A DNA stretch of 58,005 bases from JANMOK01 sp031415055 (GTDB taxonomy: Bacteria; Pseudomonadota; Alphaproteobacteria; Rhodobacterales; Rhodobacteraceae), in assembly GCA_031415055.1 (NCBI GenBank), contig JANOQZ010000038.1:1-58005 (forward strand), read 5' to 3'. The number at the start of each line of letters is the position of its first letter. The first letter of the stretch is position 1. Made by a program: the position numbers and the translations under genes. Below the pieces are notes generated by a model. That model worked only from the letters and a program-made list of their open reading frames with translations, searched no databases and was not told the DNA's origin. Positions 18,541 to 25,696 of the stretch are shown piece after piece.

Positions 18541-18570
18541 TTGCAAATACGGACATAGTGTCCGAATATG
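18541..18570 (+). promoter_or_regulatory. Promoter with perfect palindromic operator for the AAA+ ATPase gene
   Basis: CGGACA-TAG-TGTCCG (18550-18564) is a perfect 6-base inverted repeat with a 3-base centre. It lies between a -35-like TTGCAA (18541-18546) and -10-like AATATG (18565-18570), where a dimeric repressor would block transcription. The cognate regulator is unknown. The palindrome overlaps a possible GTG start at 18558, which argues for the ATG at 18579. Confidence 0.5.
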
Positions 18571-18578
18571 CAGGAATA

Positions 18579-19751
18579 ATGGATAGACAGCTACGTTCAT
18601 TTGTCGAGCGTCGATTGACGCAATTTCCTGCAGTGGTGCTGCTTGGGCCGCGCCAAGTTGGCAAAACTACACTTGCCAGAGCGATAGCGGATGGTCTCGG
18701 CAAGGGCGTGATTTATCTAGATTTGGAAAGCAATCCGGACCGCAATAAGCTGGCTGATGCGGATTCCTATTTTTCACAACATTCCGACAAGTTGATCGTG
18801 CTGGACGAAATCCATCGGATGCCAGAAATTTTTGCCACATTGCGTGGCCAAATTGACCAACGCCGACGTGATGGCCGTGAGGCAGGGCATTTTTTGATAC
18901 TTGGTTCGGCCGCGATTGAACTGATGCGTCAATCTTCCGAAAGTTTGGCGGGACGCGCGGTGCAGATTGAAATGACGGCGATTCAGCCGCAGGAATTACC
19001 CGACCACGGACCCACAATTGACAAACTATGGGAACGCGGAGGGTTTCCGCGCAGCGTGCTGGCAACGGATCAGGAATCCAGTTTGGTTTGGCGAACGGCG
19101 TTTATCCGGTCGTATCTCGAGCGCGATATTCCGCAATTCGGGTTTCGCATTCCGGCGGAAACTTTGCGGCGTTTCTGGACCATGCTTGCCCATGCGCAAG
19201 GCGGGATATTGAACGCCCAAAAGCTGGCACAAAGTCTGGGAGCGGATTGGCATAGCGTTATGCATTATCTGGACCTGATGTGCGACCTGCTGTTGGTGCG
19301 GCGATTGCCACCTTGGGGGCGTGAGCAGCGCAAACGGTTGGTGAAAGCGCCCAAGGTTTATGTGCGCGACAGTGGGTTATTGCATTCGCTGCTGGGATTG
19401 AGCGACATCGAGGCGGTTCTAAGCCACCCGGTTGCAGGGCTAAGTTGGGAGGGGTTTGTGATCGAGGCGCTGATTGCCGCCGCGCGAGACAAGGCGCAGG
19501 CCTTTAATTATCGGACGGCATCGGGGGCGGAATTGGATTTGGTGTTGGAATTCACTACTGGCAAATGTTGGGCAATCGAGATCAAGAAAAGCAGTGTGCC
19601 GCAGGTTGGAAAGGGGTTCACCGTTTCGGCCAATGACATTGGCGCTGAACGCCGCATAGTCGTTCACAAGGGGGCTGAGACCTATCCTTTGCGCGATGGC
19701 ATCGAGGCGATGGCTTTGTTGGACGCGGTTGCGGCGGTGGAGGCACAATAG
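18579..19751 (+). CDS. AAA+ ATPase with C-terminal DUF4143 nuclease-like domain
   Basis: 390 residues. Walker A LGPRQVGKTT (about 22-31), Walker B KLIVLDEIH (about 71-79), sensor-type ILGSAAIEL, a winged-helix middle region, and a C-terminal DUF4143 part with GAELDLVLEF and CWAIEIKKS, arranged like a PD-(D/E)xK nuclease core. Such proteins are common, often horizontally mobile, and mostly uncharacterised; links to toxin-antitoxin or defence have been suggested. AGGA precedes the ATG by only 3-4 bases. It stands alone between mfd and the XRE gene with its own palindromic promoter. Confidence 0.85.
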   Translation: MDRQLRSFVERRLTQFPAVVLLGPRQVGKTTLARAIADGLGKGVIYLDLESNPDRNKLADADSYFSQHSDKLIVLDEIHRMPEIFATLRGQIDQRRRDGREAGHFLILGSAAIELMRQSSESLAGRAVQIEMTAIQPQELPDHGPTIDKLWERGGFPRSVLATDQESSLVWRTAFIRSYLERDIPQFGFRIPAETLRRFWTMLAHAQGGILNAQKLAQSLGADWHSVMHYLDLMCDLLLVRRLPPWGREQRKRLVKAPKVYVRDSGLLHSLLGLSDIEAVLSHPVAGLSWEGFVIEALIAAARDKAQAFNYRTASGAELDLVLEFTTGKCWAIEIKKSSVPQVGKGFTVSANDIGAERRIVVHKGAETYPLRDGIEAMALLDAVAAVEAQ

Positions 19752-20005
19752 GGTCTAAGACTTACAACCTTGAGTTGTAGGTATCTAGTTCATATTCAAC
19801 GTAGAGTGGTAGCTTGAAGGGTCGAGATAGCCGTTTGGCGCGGCTCTGTGGCGCTGTGAAAGGCATCGCCGACATGGCTGCGGCGAAAGTCATTTTACCT
19901 GCGTAGTTTGGCACATCGCACGCGAATGCAACGATTTGCGACAAAACATCGATCGCAAGCAGACGCGGCGTTGTCGATTGCACGTTTTCCAGCGTATCAG
20001 CGCCT

Positions 20006-20638
20006 ATGACCCGCGACACCCATCCACAACCCAGCCTTTTGACCATCGCCCGCGCGTCGGGGCAGGGCGGGCAGGTCGAGGAATTGAACCTTGGCCAACG
20101 GGTGCGCGAGTTGCGCAAGGCGCGGAACTGGACGCTGGAACAGGCGGCGAAAAAGGCGGGCTTGGCGCGGTCTACCTTGTCCAAGATCGAAAATGAGATG
20201 ATGTCGCCGACCTTTGACGCCGTGCGAAAGCTGGCGCAGGGGTTGGGTATTTCGGTGCCGCAGCTTTTTACCCCGGCCAAGGGCGACAAGGTGCTGGCGC
20301 GGCGCACGATCACCCGGGCGGGCGAGGGCAAGCACCATCCGACCACCACCTATGACCATGAAATGCTGGCGACCGAGATCGTGCAGAAACGCATGCTGCC
20401 CTATCGGGCGGTAGTTCGCGCCCGCAAGTTCGAGGATTTCGACGGCTGGGTTCGGCACGACGGCGAGGAGTTCCTGTACGTTTTGACCGGGATCATCGTG
20501 TTTTACACCGAGTTCTACGAGCCCATCGAAATGCGCCGCGGCGACAGCGCCTATTACGACGCCGCGATGGGGCACAATGTGGTGTCGGCCAGTCAGGAAG
20601 ATGCGGTGATTTTGTGGGTTACGTCGTTGGGGGAGTGA
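20006..20638 (+). CDS. XRE-family transcriptional regulator with C-terminal cupin domain
   Basis: 210 residues. The HTH_3/XRE DNA-binding domain spans about 28-83 (NLGQRVRELRKARNWTLEQA then GLARSTLSKIENEMMSPTF); the cupin_2 sensor domain about 130-207 includes DGEEFLYVLTGIIVFYTEFY. This architecture is used for metabolite-responsive regulators of amino-acid, polyamine or sugar catabolism; the ligand is not predictable. The neighbouring SDR gene 52 bases downstream is a plausible target or operon partner. A diverged copy of its last codons lies at 21461-21517. Confidence 0.88.
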   Translation: MTRDTHPQPSLLTIARASGQGGQVEELNLGQRVRELRKARNWTLEQAAKKAGLARSTLSKIENEMMSPTFDAVRKLAQGLGISVPQLFTPAKGDKVLARRTITRAGEGKHHPTTTYDHEMLATEIVQKRMLPYRAVVRARKFEDFDGWVRHDGEEFLYVLTGIIVFYTEFYEPIEMRRGDSAYYDAAMGHNVVSASQEDAVILWVTSLGE

Positions 20639-20690
20639 GTATAGCGGTGGAACGGCGAAGGTTGCCCACCAACCGAAAAGAAGGCATCTG

Positions 20691-21434
20691 ATGGCTTTGT
20701 TGACAGGCAAGAGAGTTCTCATCACGGGCGCGCTTGGCACGCTCGGTCAGGCGTTGGTGGCGCGTTATGCCGAAGAAGGCGCTACAATCTGGGCGCTCGA
20801 CCGGCCCGACGCATCAAACCCTGAAGAAATCCTGGACAAGATCGTTGGCGGAGTAAACTTTGTCGGTTGTGATCTCAATGACCTGGCCGCGACCGAATTG
20901 CGGGCCACTCGGTTGGCCAACGAAGTGGGCGGGTTCGACATTCTGGTGAATAATGCCGCCTATGTGACGAACATGCCTTTCGAGGAGTTCTCGATCGAAC
21001 ATTATGAAGCGGAAATCCGGATCAATTCCTCGGCCGCCTTCGTGCTATCGCGCGCCCTCGGCAAACACATGAAGCAGCGGAATTACGGCAAGATCGTCTG
21101 CCTGACATCGCTGACCCTGACGGGCCATTGGGAGGGATTCGTGCCCTATATCGCCTCCAAAGGCGCCATGTACGGGCTGATCAAAGGCTTGTCGCGGGAA
21201 CTCGGGCATTTTGGAATCAATGTAAATGGCGTCAATCCCGGAGCAATTGTGTCCGAAGCCGAATGGCGGCATTTCGGCGACAAGCGCGAGGAATATCACC
21301 GTTGGGTTCTGGAAAGGCAAAGCCTGAAACGCCGGATCGAACCGGTCGATGTCGCCAACCTGGTGCTGTTCCTGTCGTCATCGCAAGCTGACCTGATCAC
21401 CGGGCAGGACATTCATTGCGACGGCGGCTGGTAG
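20691..21434 (+). CDS. Short-chain dehydrogenase/reductase
   Basis: 247-residue classical SDR. The cofactor motif TGALGTLGQAL (12-22) departs slightly from TGxxxGxG; NNAA follows at about 87-90; the catalytic triad is S140, Y153 and K157 (YIASK); the C-terminus ITGQDIHCDGGW is typical of soluble oxidoreductases. The substrate is unknown. AAAAGAAGG upstream supplies the ribosome site. It is sandwiched between the XRE-cupin gene and a remnant of a similar gene, suggesting local duplication or insertion. Confidence 0.9.
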   Translation: MALLTGKRVLITGALGTLGQALVARYAEEGATIWALDRPDASNPEEILDKIVGGVNFVGCDLNDLAATELRATRLANEVGGFDILVNNAAYVTNMPFEEFSIEHYEAEIRINSSAAFVLSRALGKHMKQRNYGKIVCLTSLTLTGHWEGFVPYIASKGAMYGLIKGLSRELGHFGINVNGVNPGAIVSEAEWRHFGDKREEYHRWVLERQSLKRRIEPVDVANLVLFLSSSQADLITGQDIHCDGGW

Positions 21435-21460
21435 GTGAGGCGCGGGGCTTTGCTAACGTT

Positions 21461-21517
21461 GCGTCTGCATCGAAGGAAGATGCGGTGATTTTGTGAATTT
21501 CGTCGCTGGGGGAGCGC
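21461..21517 (+). pseudogene. Fossil 3' end of a second XRE-cupin regulator gene
   Basis: Read in frame, 21461-21517 encodes ASASKEDAVIL-stop-ISSLGER, which lines up with the last residues VSASQEDAVILWVTSLGE of the gene at 20006-20638. At DNA level 21474-21514 matches 20595-20635 with only about four mismatches; the Trp codon TGG has become TGA. The rest of the 341-base spacer 21435-21775 shows no gene that I recognise. The similarity appears to fade into weak matches downstream, as if the 3' flank was duplicated too. Confidence 0.8.
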
Positions 21518-21775
21518 GGGCGGGCTTGGCCGATGGCCGTCGACCGGCGCCGAAGTTGCACGGCGGATTGCGCGAGCAACCGAAGCATCCGGTGATCCTG
21601 CAAATTGAATTGATTTCCTTTTCTTTCCGAAAACAGATTTGCCATTTGCTTCAATGGCCGCGACACTGTTGCCGACGTTAGGTTGCTCGCCTAGGATCGG
21701 CGAAGTCCGGGTCTTTCCGATCCGGATTACCAAATACGTTCCGAACCTGTGTTGGGGCAGTTCCCGAAGGAAAAC

Positions 21776-22261
21776 ATGATGAAATTCCAGAAGTTCGCTC
21801 GCGCAAGTCTTGCGACCTTGGCGCTGGTATCTACCGCCTTGCCGGCATTTGCCGAGTCGGTTGTCGTCGTGCAGCTCTGGGAAAAGTCGGGGGAAGTGGC
21901 TGACGGCATGGGCATGGGCATGCATGGCGATATGGCCACGGCGACGATGGGCATGGACATCAACAAGGCCAGTGTTCCGGCGGGCAAGGTCGCTTTCAGG
22001 GTGACCAACAATGCCAAAGAAACTTACCATCAATTGCTTGTCGCGCCGATTACCGGGAGCGATGTCACGTTGCCCTATGTCGCCGACGAAAGCCGGGTGG
22101 ATGAGGCGGCAATGGGCGTACTGGGCGAAGGCGTCACACTTGCGGGCCATGGCTCGGGGTCGTTTACGCTGGACCTTGAACCCGGCCTGTACGCGCTGAT
22201 TTGCAATGTGACGGGACACTACATGACGGGGATGTGGACAACGCTGGAAGTCACGCCCTGA
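21776..22261 (+). CDS. Secreted cupredoxin-like copper protein
   Basis: 161 residues with a signal peptide (cleavage after ALPAFA, about residue 27). The mature part is a small cupredoxin fold: a candidate His ligand in TYHQLL and the Cys-His-Met cluster in CNVTGHYMTGM complete a type-1 copper site. A Met/His-rich segment GMGMGMHGDMATATMGMD near the mature N-terminus could bind or acquire copper, as in periplasmic copper carriers. GAAGGA precedes the first ATG; a second ATG follows directly. It lies beside arsenic and metal-efflux genes. Confidence 0.82.
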   Translation: MMKFQKFARASLATLALVSTALPAFAESVVVVQLWEKSGEVADGMGMGMHGDMATATMGMDINKASVPAGKVAFRVTNNAKETYHQLLVAPITGSDVTLPYVADESRVDEAAMGVLGEGVTLAGHGSGSFTLDLEPGLYALICNVTGHYMTGMWTTLEVTP

Positions 22262-22333
22262 AGCCTTGGCAACACTTCGAAGCTTGCGCATGAGTAATCG
22301 TCGCTTGGTAGGATGAATCCCGCCCTGCGAGTA

Positions 22334-22987
22334 TTATCTTGGTCGAGGTGTAAACAAGTAGTTGCCAGCCACTAGGCCGACGACCGCCCCGATGCATTGG
22401 GCCAAAATGAACATCGGCGCGTTTTCTGGGGCGATCCCGGCGAAAGTGTCGCTAATCGAGCGGGCGATGGTGACTGCGGGGTTGGCGAAACTGGTCGAGG
22501 CGGTGAACCAGTAGGCGGCGGTGATGTAGAGGCCGACGAGCACGGGAACCGCGTCGGGTTTTTGGCGGAGGCCGCCAAGGATGGTGAGGATCAGGCCGAA
22601 GGTGGCGATGGCTTCGGAGAACCATTGCGACGGGCCGCTGCGGGCCCTGAGCGAGATTTGCAGGATGTCCTGCCCGAACATCGCATGCGCGGCCCAGACC
22701 CCGAGCACGGCGGCGGCGATCTGGACGGTGATGAATTGCAGGGCCTCGCGGGTGGCGATCTCGCCACGCCACCAGAATGCGCCGGTGACGACCGGGTTGA
22801 AATGGGCACCGGAAACCGGGCCGACGATGGTTATCAGAACAACCAGCATTGCCCCTGTTGGAATGGTGTTGCCGAGCAGGGCGATGGCGACATTTCCACC
22901 CGACAGGTTTTCAGCCATGATGCCAGAGCCGACAATTGTGGCCAGCAGCAGGGAGGTGCCAAGGCCTTCGGACAACGGACGCTGCAT
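22334..22987 (-). CDS. aqpS: MIP-family channel, AqpS-like aquaglyceroporin
   Basis: 217 residues with six membrane segments and two half-helix NPA motifs (HFNPVVTGAF and FANPAVTIARS), so a major-intrinsic-protein channel. It directly follows arsC with no spacer. In rhizobia, AqpS next to arsC conducts arsenite out of the cell after arsenate reduction, replacing ArsB; by this context the same role is inferred here. No arsB or acr3 gene is present nearby. Confidence 0.87.
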   Translation of the reverse strand: MQRPLSEGLGTSLLLATIVGSGIMAENLSGGNVAIALLGNTIPTGAMLVVLITIVGPVSGAHFNPVVTGAFWWRGEIATREALQFITVQIAAAVLGVWAAHAMFGQDILQISLRARSGPSQWFSEAIATFGLILTILGGLRQKPDAVPVLVGLYITAAYWFTASTSFANPAVTIARSISDTFAGIAPENAPMFILAQCIGAVVGLVAGNYLFTPRPR

Positions 22988-23461
22988 TCAGATCGTCCCG
23001 ATCCGCGTGACTTCTTCTCTGAGAGCATCGGCGGCCATTGATTCGAACGGCAAGGCCAAAAACGCTTGGGCACGGGTTTTCAGGGTTTTGTAGGTGTCAG
23101 CAAAAGCCGCTACCTGATCGTCAAAATTGGCCGCTGCGGGGTCTACGACGCCCCAATGGCCGCGAACGGGCGCGCCGGGCCAGATGGGGCAGGTTTCCTC
23201 GGCCGCGTTGCCGCAGACGGTGATGACAAGGTGCATTTCGGGCGCATCGGGCGCGGCGAATTCGTCCCAGCTTTTGGAGCGTAACCGCGTGACATCGTGC
23301 TGTTCGCGGGTCAGCAGGGTCAAGGCTTGGACGTGGATGAAGCCGGTTGGTTTCGATCCCGCCGAAAACGCCCGAACCCGCCCCTTGCCCAGTTGGTTGA
23401 GCAGGGATTCCAGCATAATCGAGCGGGCAGAATTGCCGGTACAAAGGACGAGTATGTTCAT
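22988..23461 (-). CDS. arsC: Arsenate reductase ArsC, low-molecular-weight phosphatase type
   Basis: 157 residues. The PTP-like loop CTGNSARS (7-14) provides the nucleophilic Cys7; further cysteines C83 and C91 (VCGNAAEETCP) fit the disulfide relay of thioredoxin-coupled ArsC. The enzyme reduces arsenate to arsenite. It is immediately followed by the AqpS-like channel and preceded, 48 bases upstream on the same strand, by a MerR-family regulator rather than ArsR. Confidence 0.92.
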   Translation of the reverse strand: MNILVLCTGNSARSIMLESLLNQLGKGRVRAFSAGSKPTGFIHVQALTLLTREQHDVTRLRSKSWDEFAAPDAPEMHLVITVCGNAAEETCPIWPGAPVRGHWGVVDPAAANFDDQVAAFADTYKTLKTRAQAFLALPFESMAADALREEVTRIGTI

Positions 23462-23509
23462 GGGCGCGGGTGATAGCGGGTTTGTGTGACGGTTTGGTGA
23501 ATGGGGGCC

Positions 23510-23926
23510 TTAATGATGGGTCACACACAGGCCGTGGTCGGCGAGGGTAGCGATAATTCGGCAAGGTCTGTCGGCAGCGCAGCCTTCGATCATCACTTTG
23601 AGTTCGGTACGCAGGCCTTGAAGTTTGGCGATGCGATCTTCGACTTCCGTCAACCGCGCTACCGCTATCGCGTCCGCTCCGGCGCAAGCCCGAACTGGAT
23701 CGGATGCCAAGTCGAGCAGACTGCGGATTTCGGGAACGCCAAACCCAAGCTCGCGGGCATGGGCGATGAACTTCAGGCGGTCTGCTTCAGCTTTGGCAAA
23801 GCGACGTTGGCCACCTTCGGAGCGGAATGGTTTTGGCATCAGGCCGATGGATTCGTAAAAGCGAATGGTTGTCGCCTTGACGCCAGAAATGCGGGCGAGT
23901 TCGCCGATGGAATAATCTGAAATCAT
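23510..23926 (-). CDS. MerR-family metal-responsive regulator
   Basis: 138 residues. Winged-helix N-terminus (SIGELARISGVKATTIRFYE), a long dimerisation helix, and a metal loop with C81, C116 and C122 plus a C-terminal H131/C134/H137-H138 cluster; the pattern resembles Zn/Cd/Pb sensors of the ZntR/CadR group. GAGGG sits 7 bases before the ATG. It is divergent from the CDF exporter, whose promoter has the 19-base spacer of MerR targets, and it reads in the direction of arsC-aqpS. Confidence 0.88.
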   Translation of the reverse strand: MISDYSIGELARISGVKATTIRFYESIGLMPKPFRSEGGQRRFAKAEADRLKFIAHARELGFGVPEIRSLLDLASDPVRACAGADAIAVARLTEVEDRIAKLQGLRTELKVMIEGCAADRPCRIIATLADHGLCVTHH

Positions 23927-23929
23927 GTC

Positions 23930-23960
23930 TTGACCCTCTAGTGACTGGAGAGATTAGAAC
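23930..23960 (+). promoter_or_regulatory. MerR-type promoter of the cation exporter gene
   Basis: TTGACC (23930-23935) and TAGAAC (23955-23960) are separated by 19 bases, the overlong spacer that MerR activators untwist. The spacer holds an imperfect dyad CTCTAGT-G-ACTGGAG (23936-23950; 6 of 7 pairs). The divergent regulator gene starts at 23926, so it is likely co-regulated from the same site. Confidence 0.75.
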
Positions 23961-23989
23961 ATGATTCGAAAGTTTCAAGAGGAATGGAC

Positions 23990-24619
23990 ATGCACGACGA
24001 TTGCGACCACGGAACGTTCGACGGAATGTCACGCGACTACAAGAACCGGCTTTGGATCGTTATCGCGGTGAATGCCGTCATGTTTGTGACCGAAATGGCC
24101 GCGGGCAGCGTGGCGGGCAGCAAGGCGTTGCAGGCGGATGCGCTCGACTTTTTTGCTGATGCGGTGACCTATAGCATCAGTTTCTGGGCCATTGGGCGAA
24201 GCGTTGCTACAAAGTCGAAAGTGGCACTTCTGAAAGCTGCCAGCCTGTTTCTGATGGGTGGCTGGGTGGTTGGCTCAACGCTGTGGCAGTTTCTGGTTCT
24301 GGGGGTTCCGCAAGCACAGATCATGGGGGCGATTGGATTTTTGGCCTTTGCCGCCAATTTGTTCACGGTGCTGATGTTGATGCGCTATCGCAATGGTGAC
24401 GCCAATATCCGTTCGGTCTGGTTGTGTTCGCGCAATGATATGCTGGGCAATGTCGCCGTAGTCGCCGCCTCGGTCGCCGTCTGGTATCTGGGTTCCGCTT
24501 GGCCCGATCTTGTTGTGGCGCTGTATATGGGCGGGTTGTTCTTTTGGTCGAGCATGTTGATTTTACGGCAGGCGCTGGCGGAATGGCGTGAAGGCGACGC
24601 AGAGCATTCACATGGGTGA
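23990..24619 (+). CDS. Cation diffusion facilitator family transporter
   Basis: 209 residues from the ATG at 23990, which has AGAGGA six bases upstream; the ATG at 23984 directly abuts that site and is less likely. CDF pattern: six hydrophobic segments with ligand-type motifs ADALDFFADAVTY (segment 2) and CSRNDMLGNV (segment 5). The N-terminus is His/Asp/Cys rich (MHDDCDHG) and the C-terminus ends EHSHG. It is short for the family and lacks most of the cytoplasmic C-terminal domain. Likely exports Zn, Cd or Co under the divergent MerR protein. Confidence 0.88.
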   Translation: MHDDCDHGTFDGMSRDYKNRLWIVIAVNAVMFVTEMAAGSVAGSKALQADALDFFADAVTYSISFWAIGRSVATKSKVALLKAASLFLMGGWVVGSTLWQFLVLGVPQAQIMGAIGFLAFAANLFTVLMLMRYRNGDANIRSVWLCSRNDMLGNVAVVAASVAVWYLGSAWPDLVVALYMGGLFFWSSMLILRQALAEWREGDAEHSHG

Positions 24620-24631
24620 GGGGTCAATCCC

Positions 24632-25417
24632 TCACAACGCCGTCCAGCCGCCGTCGACGCTGATCGTGGTGCCGGTGATCTGGTCGGCGGCGGCGGAGCA
24701 GAGGAAAGCCACGGTGCCGCCAATTTGGGCGCTGGTGGCGAATTGGCGGGAGGGTTGGCGTTGCAGCATGACTTCGCGGATCACGGTGTCGCGGTCCATG
24801 TTGTGGGCGCGCATCTGGTCGGGGATTTGCGCTTCGACCAAGGGGGTCAGCACGTAGCCGGGGCAGATGGCGTTGCAGGTGATAGGCTCCTCGGCGGTTT
24901 CTAGGGCGGTGACTTTGGTCAGGCCAACAAGGCCGTGTTTGGCGGCGACATAGGCGGATTTGTAGGGGCTGGCGGTCAGGCCGTGGGCCGAGGCGATGTT
25001 GACGATCCGGCCCCAGCCCGCCGTGCGCATCAGCGGCAGGGCGGCAGCACTGGTGTGGAAGGCGGAGGACAGGTTGATGGCGATGATCTGGTCCCATTTC
25101 TCGGTCGGGAAATCGGGGATCGGGGCCACATGCTGGATGCCGACGTTGTTGACGAGGATGTCGATGGTGCCGAATTGGGCGGCGGCTTTTGCCGCCCAGG
25201 CGCGGCAGGCCTCGCCTTTGGACATATCGGCGGCGATATAGGCGACCTTTGCGCCGGTTTCTTGGGCCAGTTTGGCGGCAAGCGCGTGGTCTTCTGGCCG
25301 GTCGGTGAAGGAATTGAGCACGATATTGGCCCCAAGTTTGGCCAATTCTTCGGCAATGCCCAAGCCGATACCGGAATTGGAGCCAGTAACGATTGCGGTT
25401 TTACCTGCGAGACTCAT
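24632..25417 (-). CDS. bdhA: 3-hydroxybutyrate dehydrogenase (SDR)
   Basis: 261 residues, SDR enzyme oxidising D-3-hydroxybutyrate to acetoacetate in polyhydroxybutyrate and ketone-body use. TGSNSGIGLG (11-20), NNVG, catalytic S143, Y156 and K160; segments NVGIQHVAPIPDFPTEKWD, HGLTASPYKSAYVAAKHG and ICPGYVLTPLVEAQIPDQ are diagnostic of this subgroup. The start at 25417 has GGGG seven bases upstream, and a 12-base longer frame was rejected. A candidate small RNA ends about 95 bases upstream. Confidence 0.93.
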   Translation of the reverse strand: MSLAGKTAIVTGSNSGIGLGIAEELAKLGANIVLNSFTDRPEDHALAAKLAQETGAKVAYIAADMSKGEACRAWAAKAAAQFGTIDILVNNVGIQHVAPIPDFPTEKWDQIIAINLSSAFHTSAAALPLMRTAGWGRIVNIASAHGLTASPYKSAYVAAKHGLVGLTKVTALETAEEPITCNAICPGYVLTPLVEAQIPDQMRAHNMDRDTVIREVMLQRQPSRQFATSAQIGGTVAFLCSAAADQITGTTISVDGGWTAL

Positions 25418-25511
25418 GGAATACCCCAATCATGTTCGGCCAATTTCTGCCGAACCTATATGCTGCAACTGCGAAGGAAAGGGCATTTGTCCCTTCAAGA
25501 CTGATTTTGCA

Positions 25512-25540
25512 TAAAAAAACGCCCTCACGAAGAGGGCGTT
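25512..25540 (-). terminator. Intrinsic terminator, minus strand
   Basis: A perfect 9-base stem AACGCCCTC/GAGGGCGTT (25518-25526 and 25532-25540) with a 5-base loop; in minus-strand sense it is followed by seven T residues, two of them paired. No plus-strand T run follows, so it ends minus-strand transcripts. Confidence 0.85.
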
Positions 25541-25587
25541 AAGTTATTGAGGCAGGTTTCATACAGGCAAGAAACCTATCGAGCAGT
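25512..25587 (-). ncRNA. Candidate small RNA (about 76 nt) upstream of bdhA
   Basis: On the minus strand the order is: promoter, a predicted start near 25587, a hairpin with perfect 7-base arms AGGTTTC/GAAACCT (25554-25577, 10-base loop), a short single-stranded linker, and an intrinsic terminator (25512-25540). No credible reading frame fits inside. The size and two-hairpin plan match typical trans-acting bacterial sRNAs. It could instead be an attenuated leader of bdhA, whose start is 95 bases further on. I cannot assign it to a named RNA family. Confidence 0.55.
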
Positions 25588-25593
25588 CCGTTC

Positions 25594-25622
25594 TTTATAC
25601 AATTTGCCGGGTGAACCGCCAA
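25594..25622 (-). promoter_or_regulatory. Sigma-70-like promoter of the candidate small RNA
   Basis: In minus-strand sense TTGGCG (25622-25617), a 17-base spacer and TATAAA (25599-25594), close to consensus. It points to the terminator at 25512-25540, predicting a transcript of about 76 bases. It lies about 75-100 bases upstream of, and facing away from, the plus-strand peptide-binding protein gene. Confidence 0.6.
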
Positions 25623-25696
25623 GTTAAATTTTGATCCATTGCGAAAGCAGGTAATCTGTGGCCAAGAATCACGAACAATCATCGGGTGAGGGAAAC

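Noticed and set aside
19758..19780. Hairpin ACTTACAAC/GTTGTAGGT after the AAA+ gene
   Set aside because: One imperfect pair and no T run, so it does not qualify as an intrinsic terminator.
19762..20005. Open minus-strand frame covering the spacer between the AAA+ gene and the XRE gene
   Set aside because: It continues as an antisense shadow through the XRE gene. The spacer part has no recognisable motif or ribosome site, so no gene was called; it could be an old remnant.
21413..22291. 292-codon minus frame over the cupredoxin gene
   Set aside because: Antisense shadow; the plus-strand protein has a signal peptide and a copper site.
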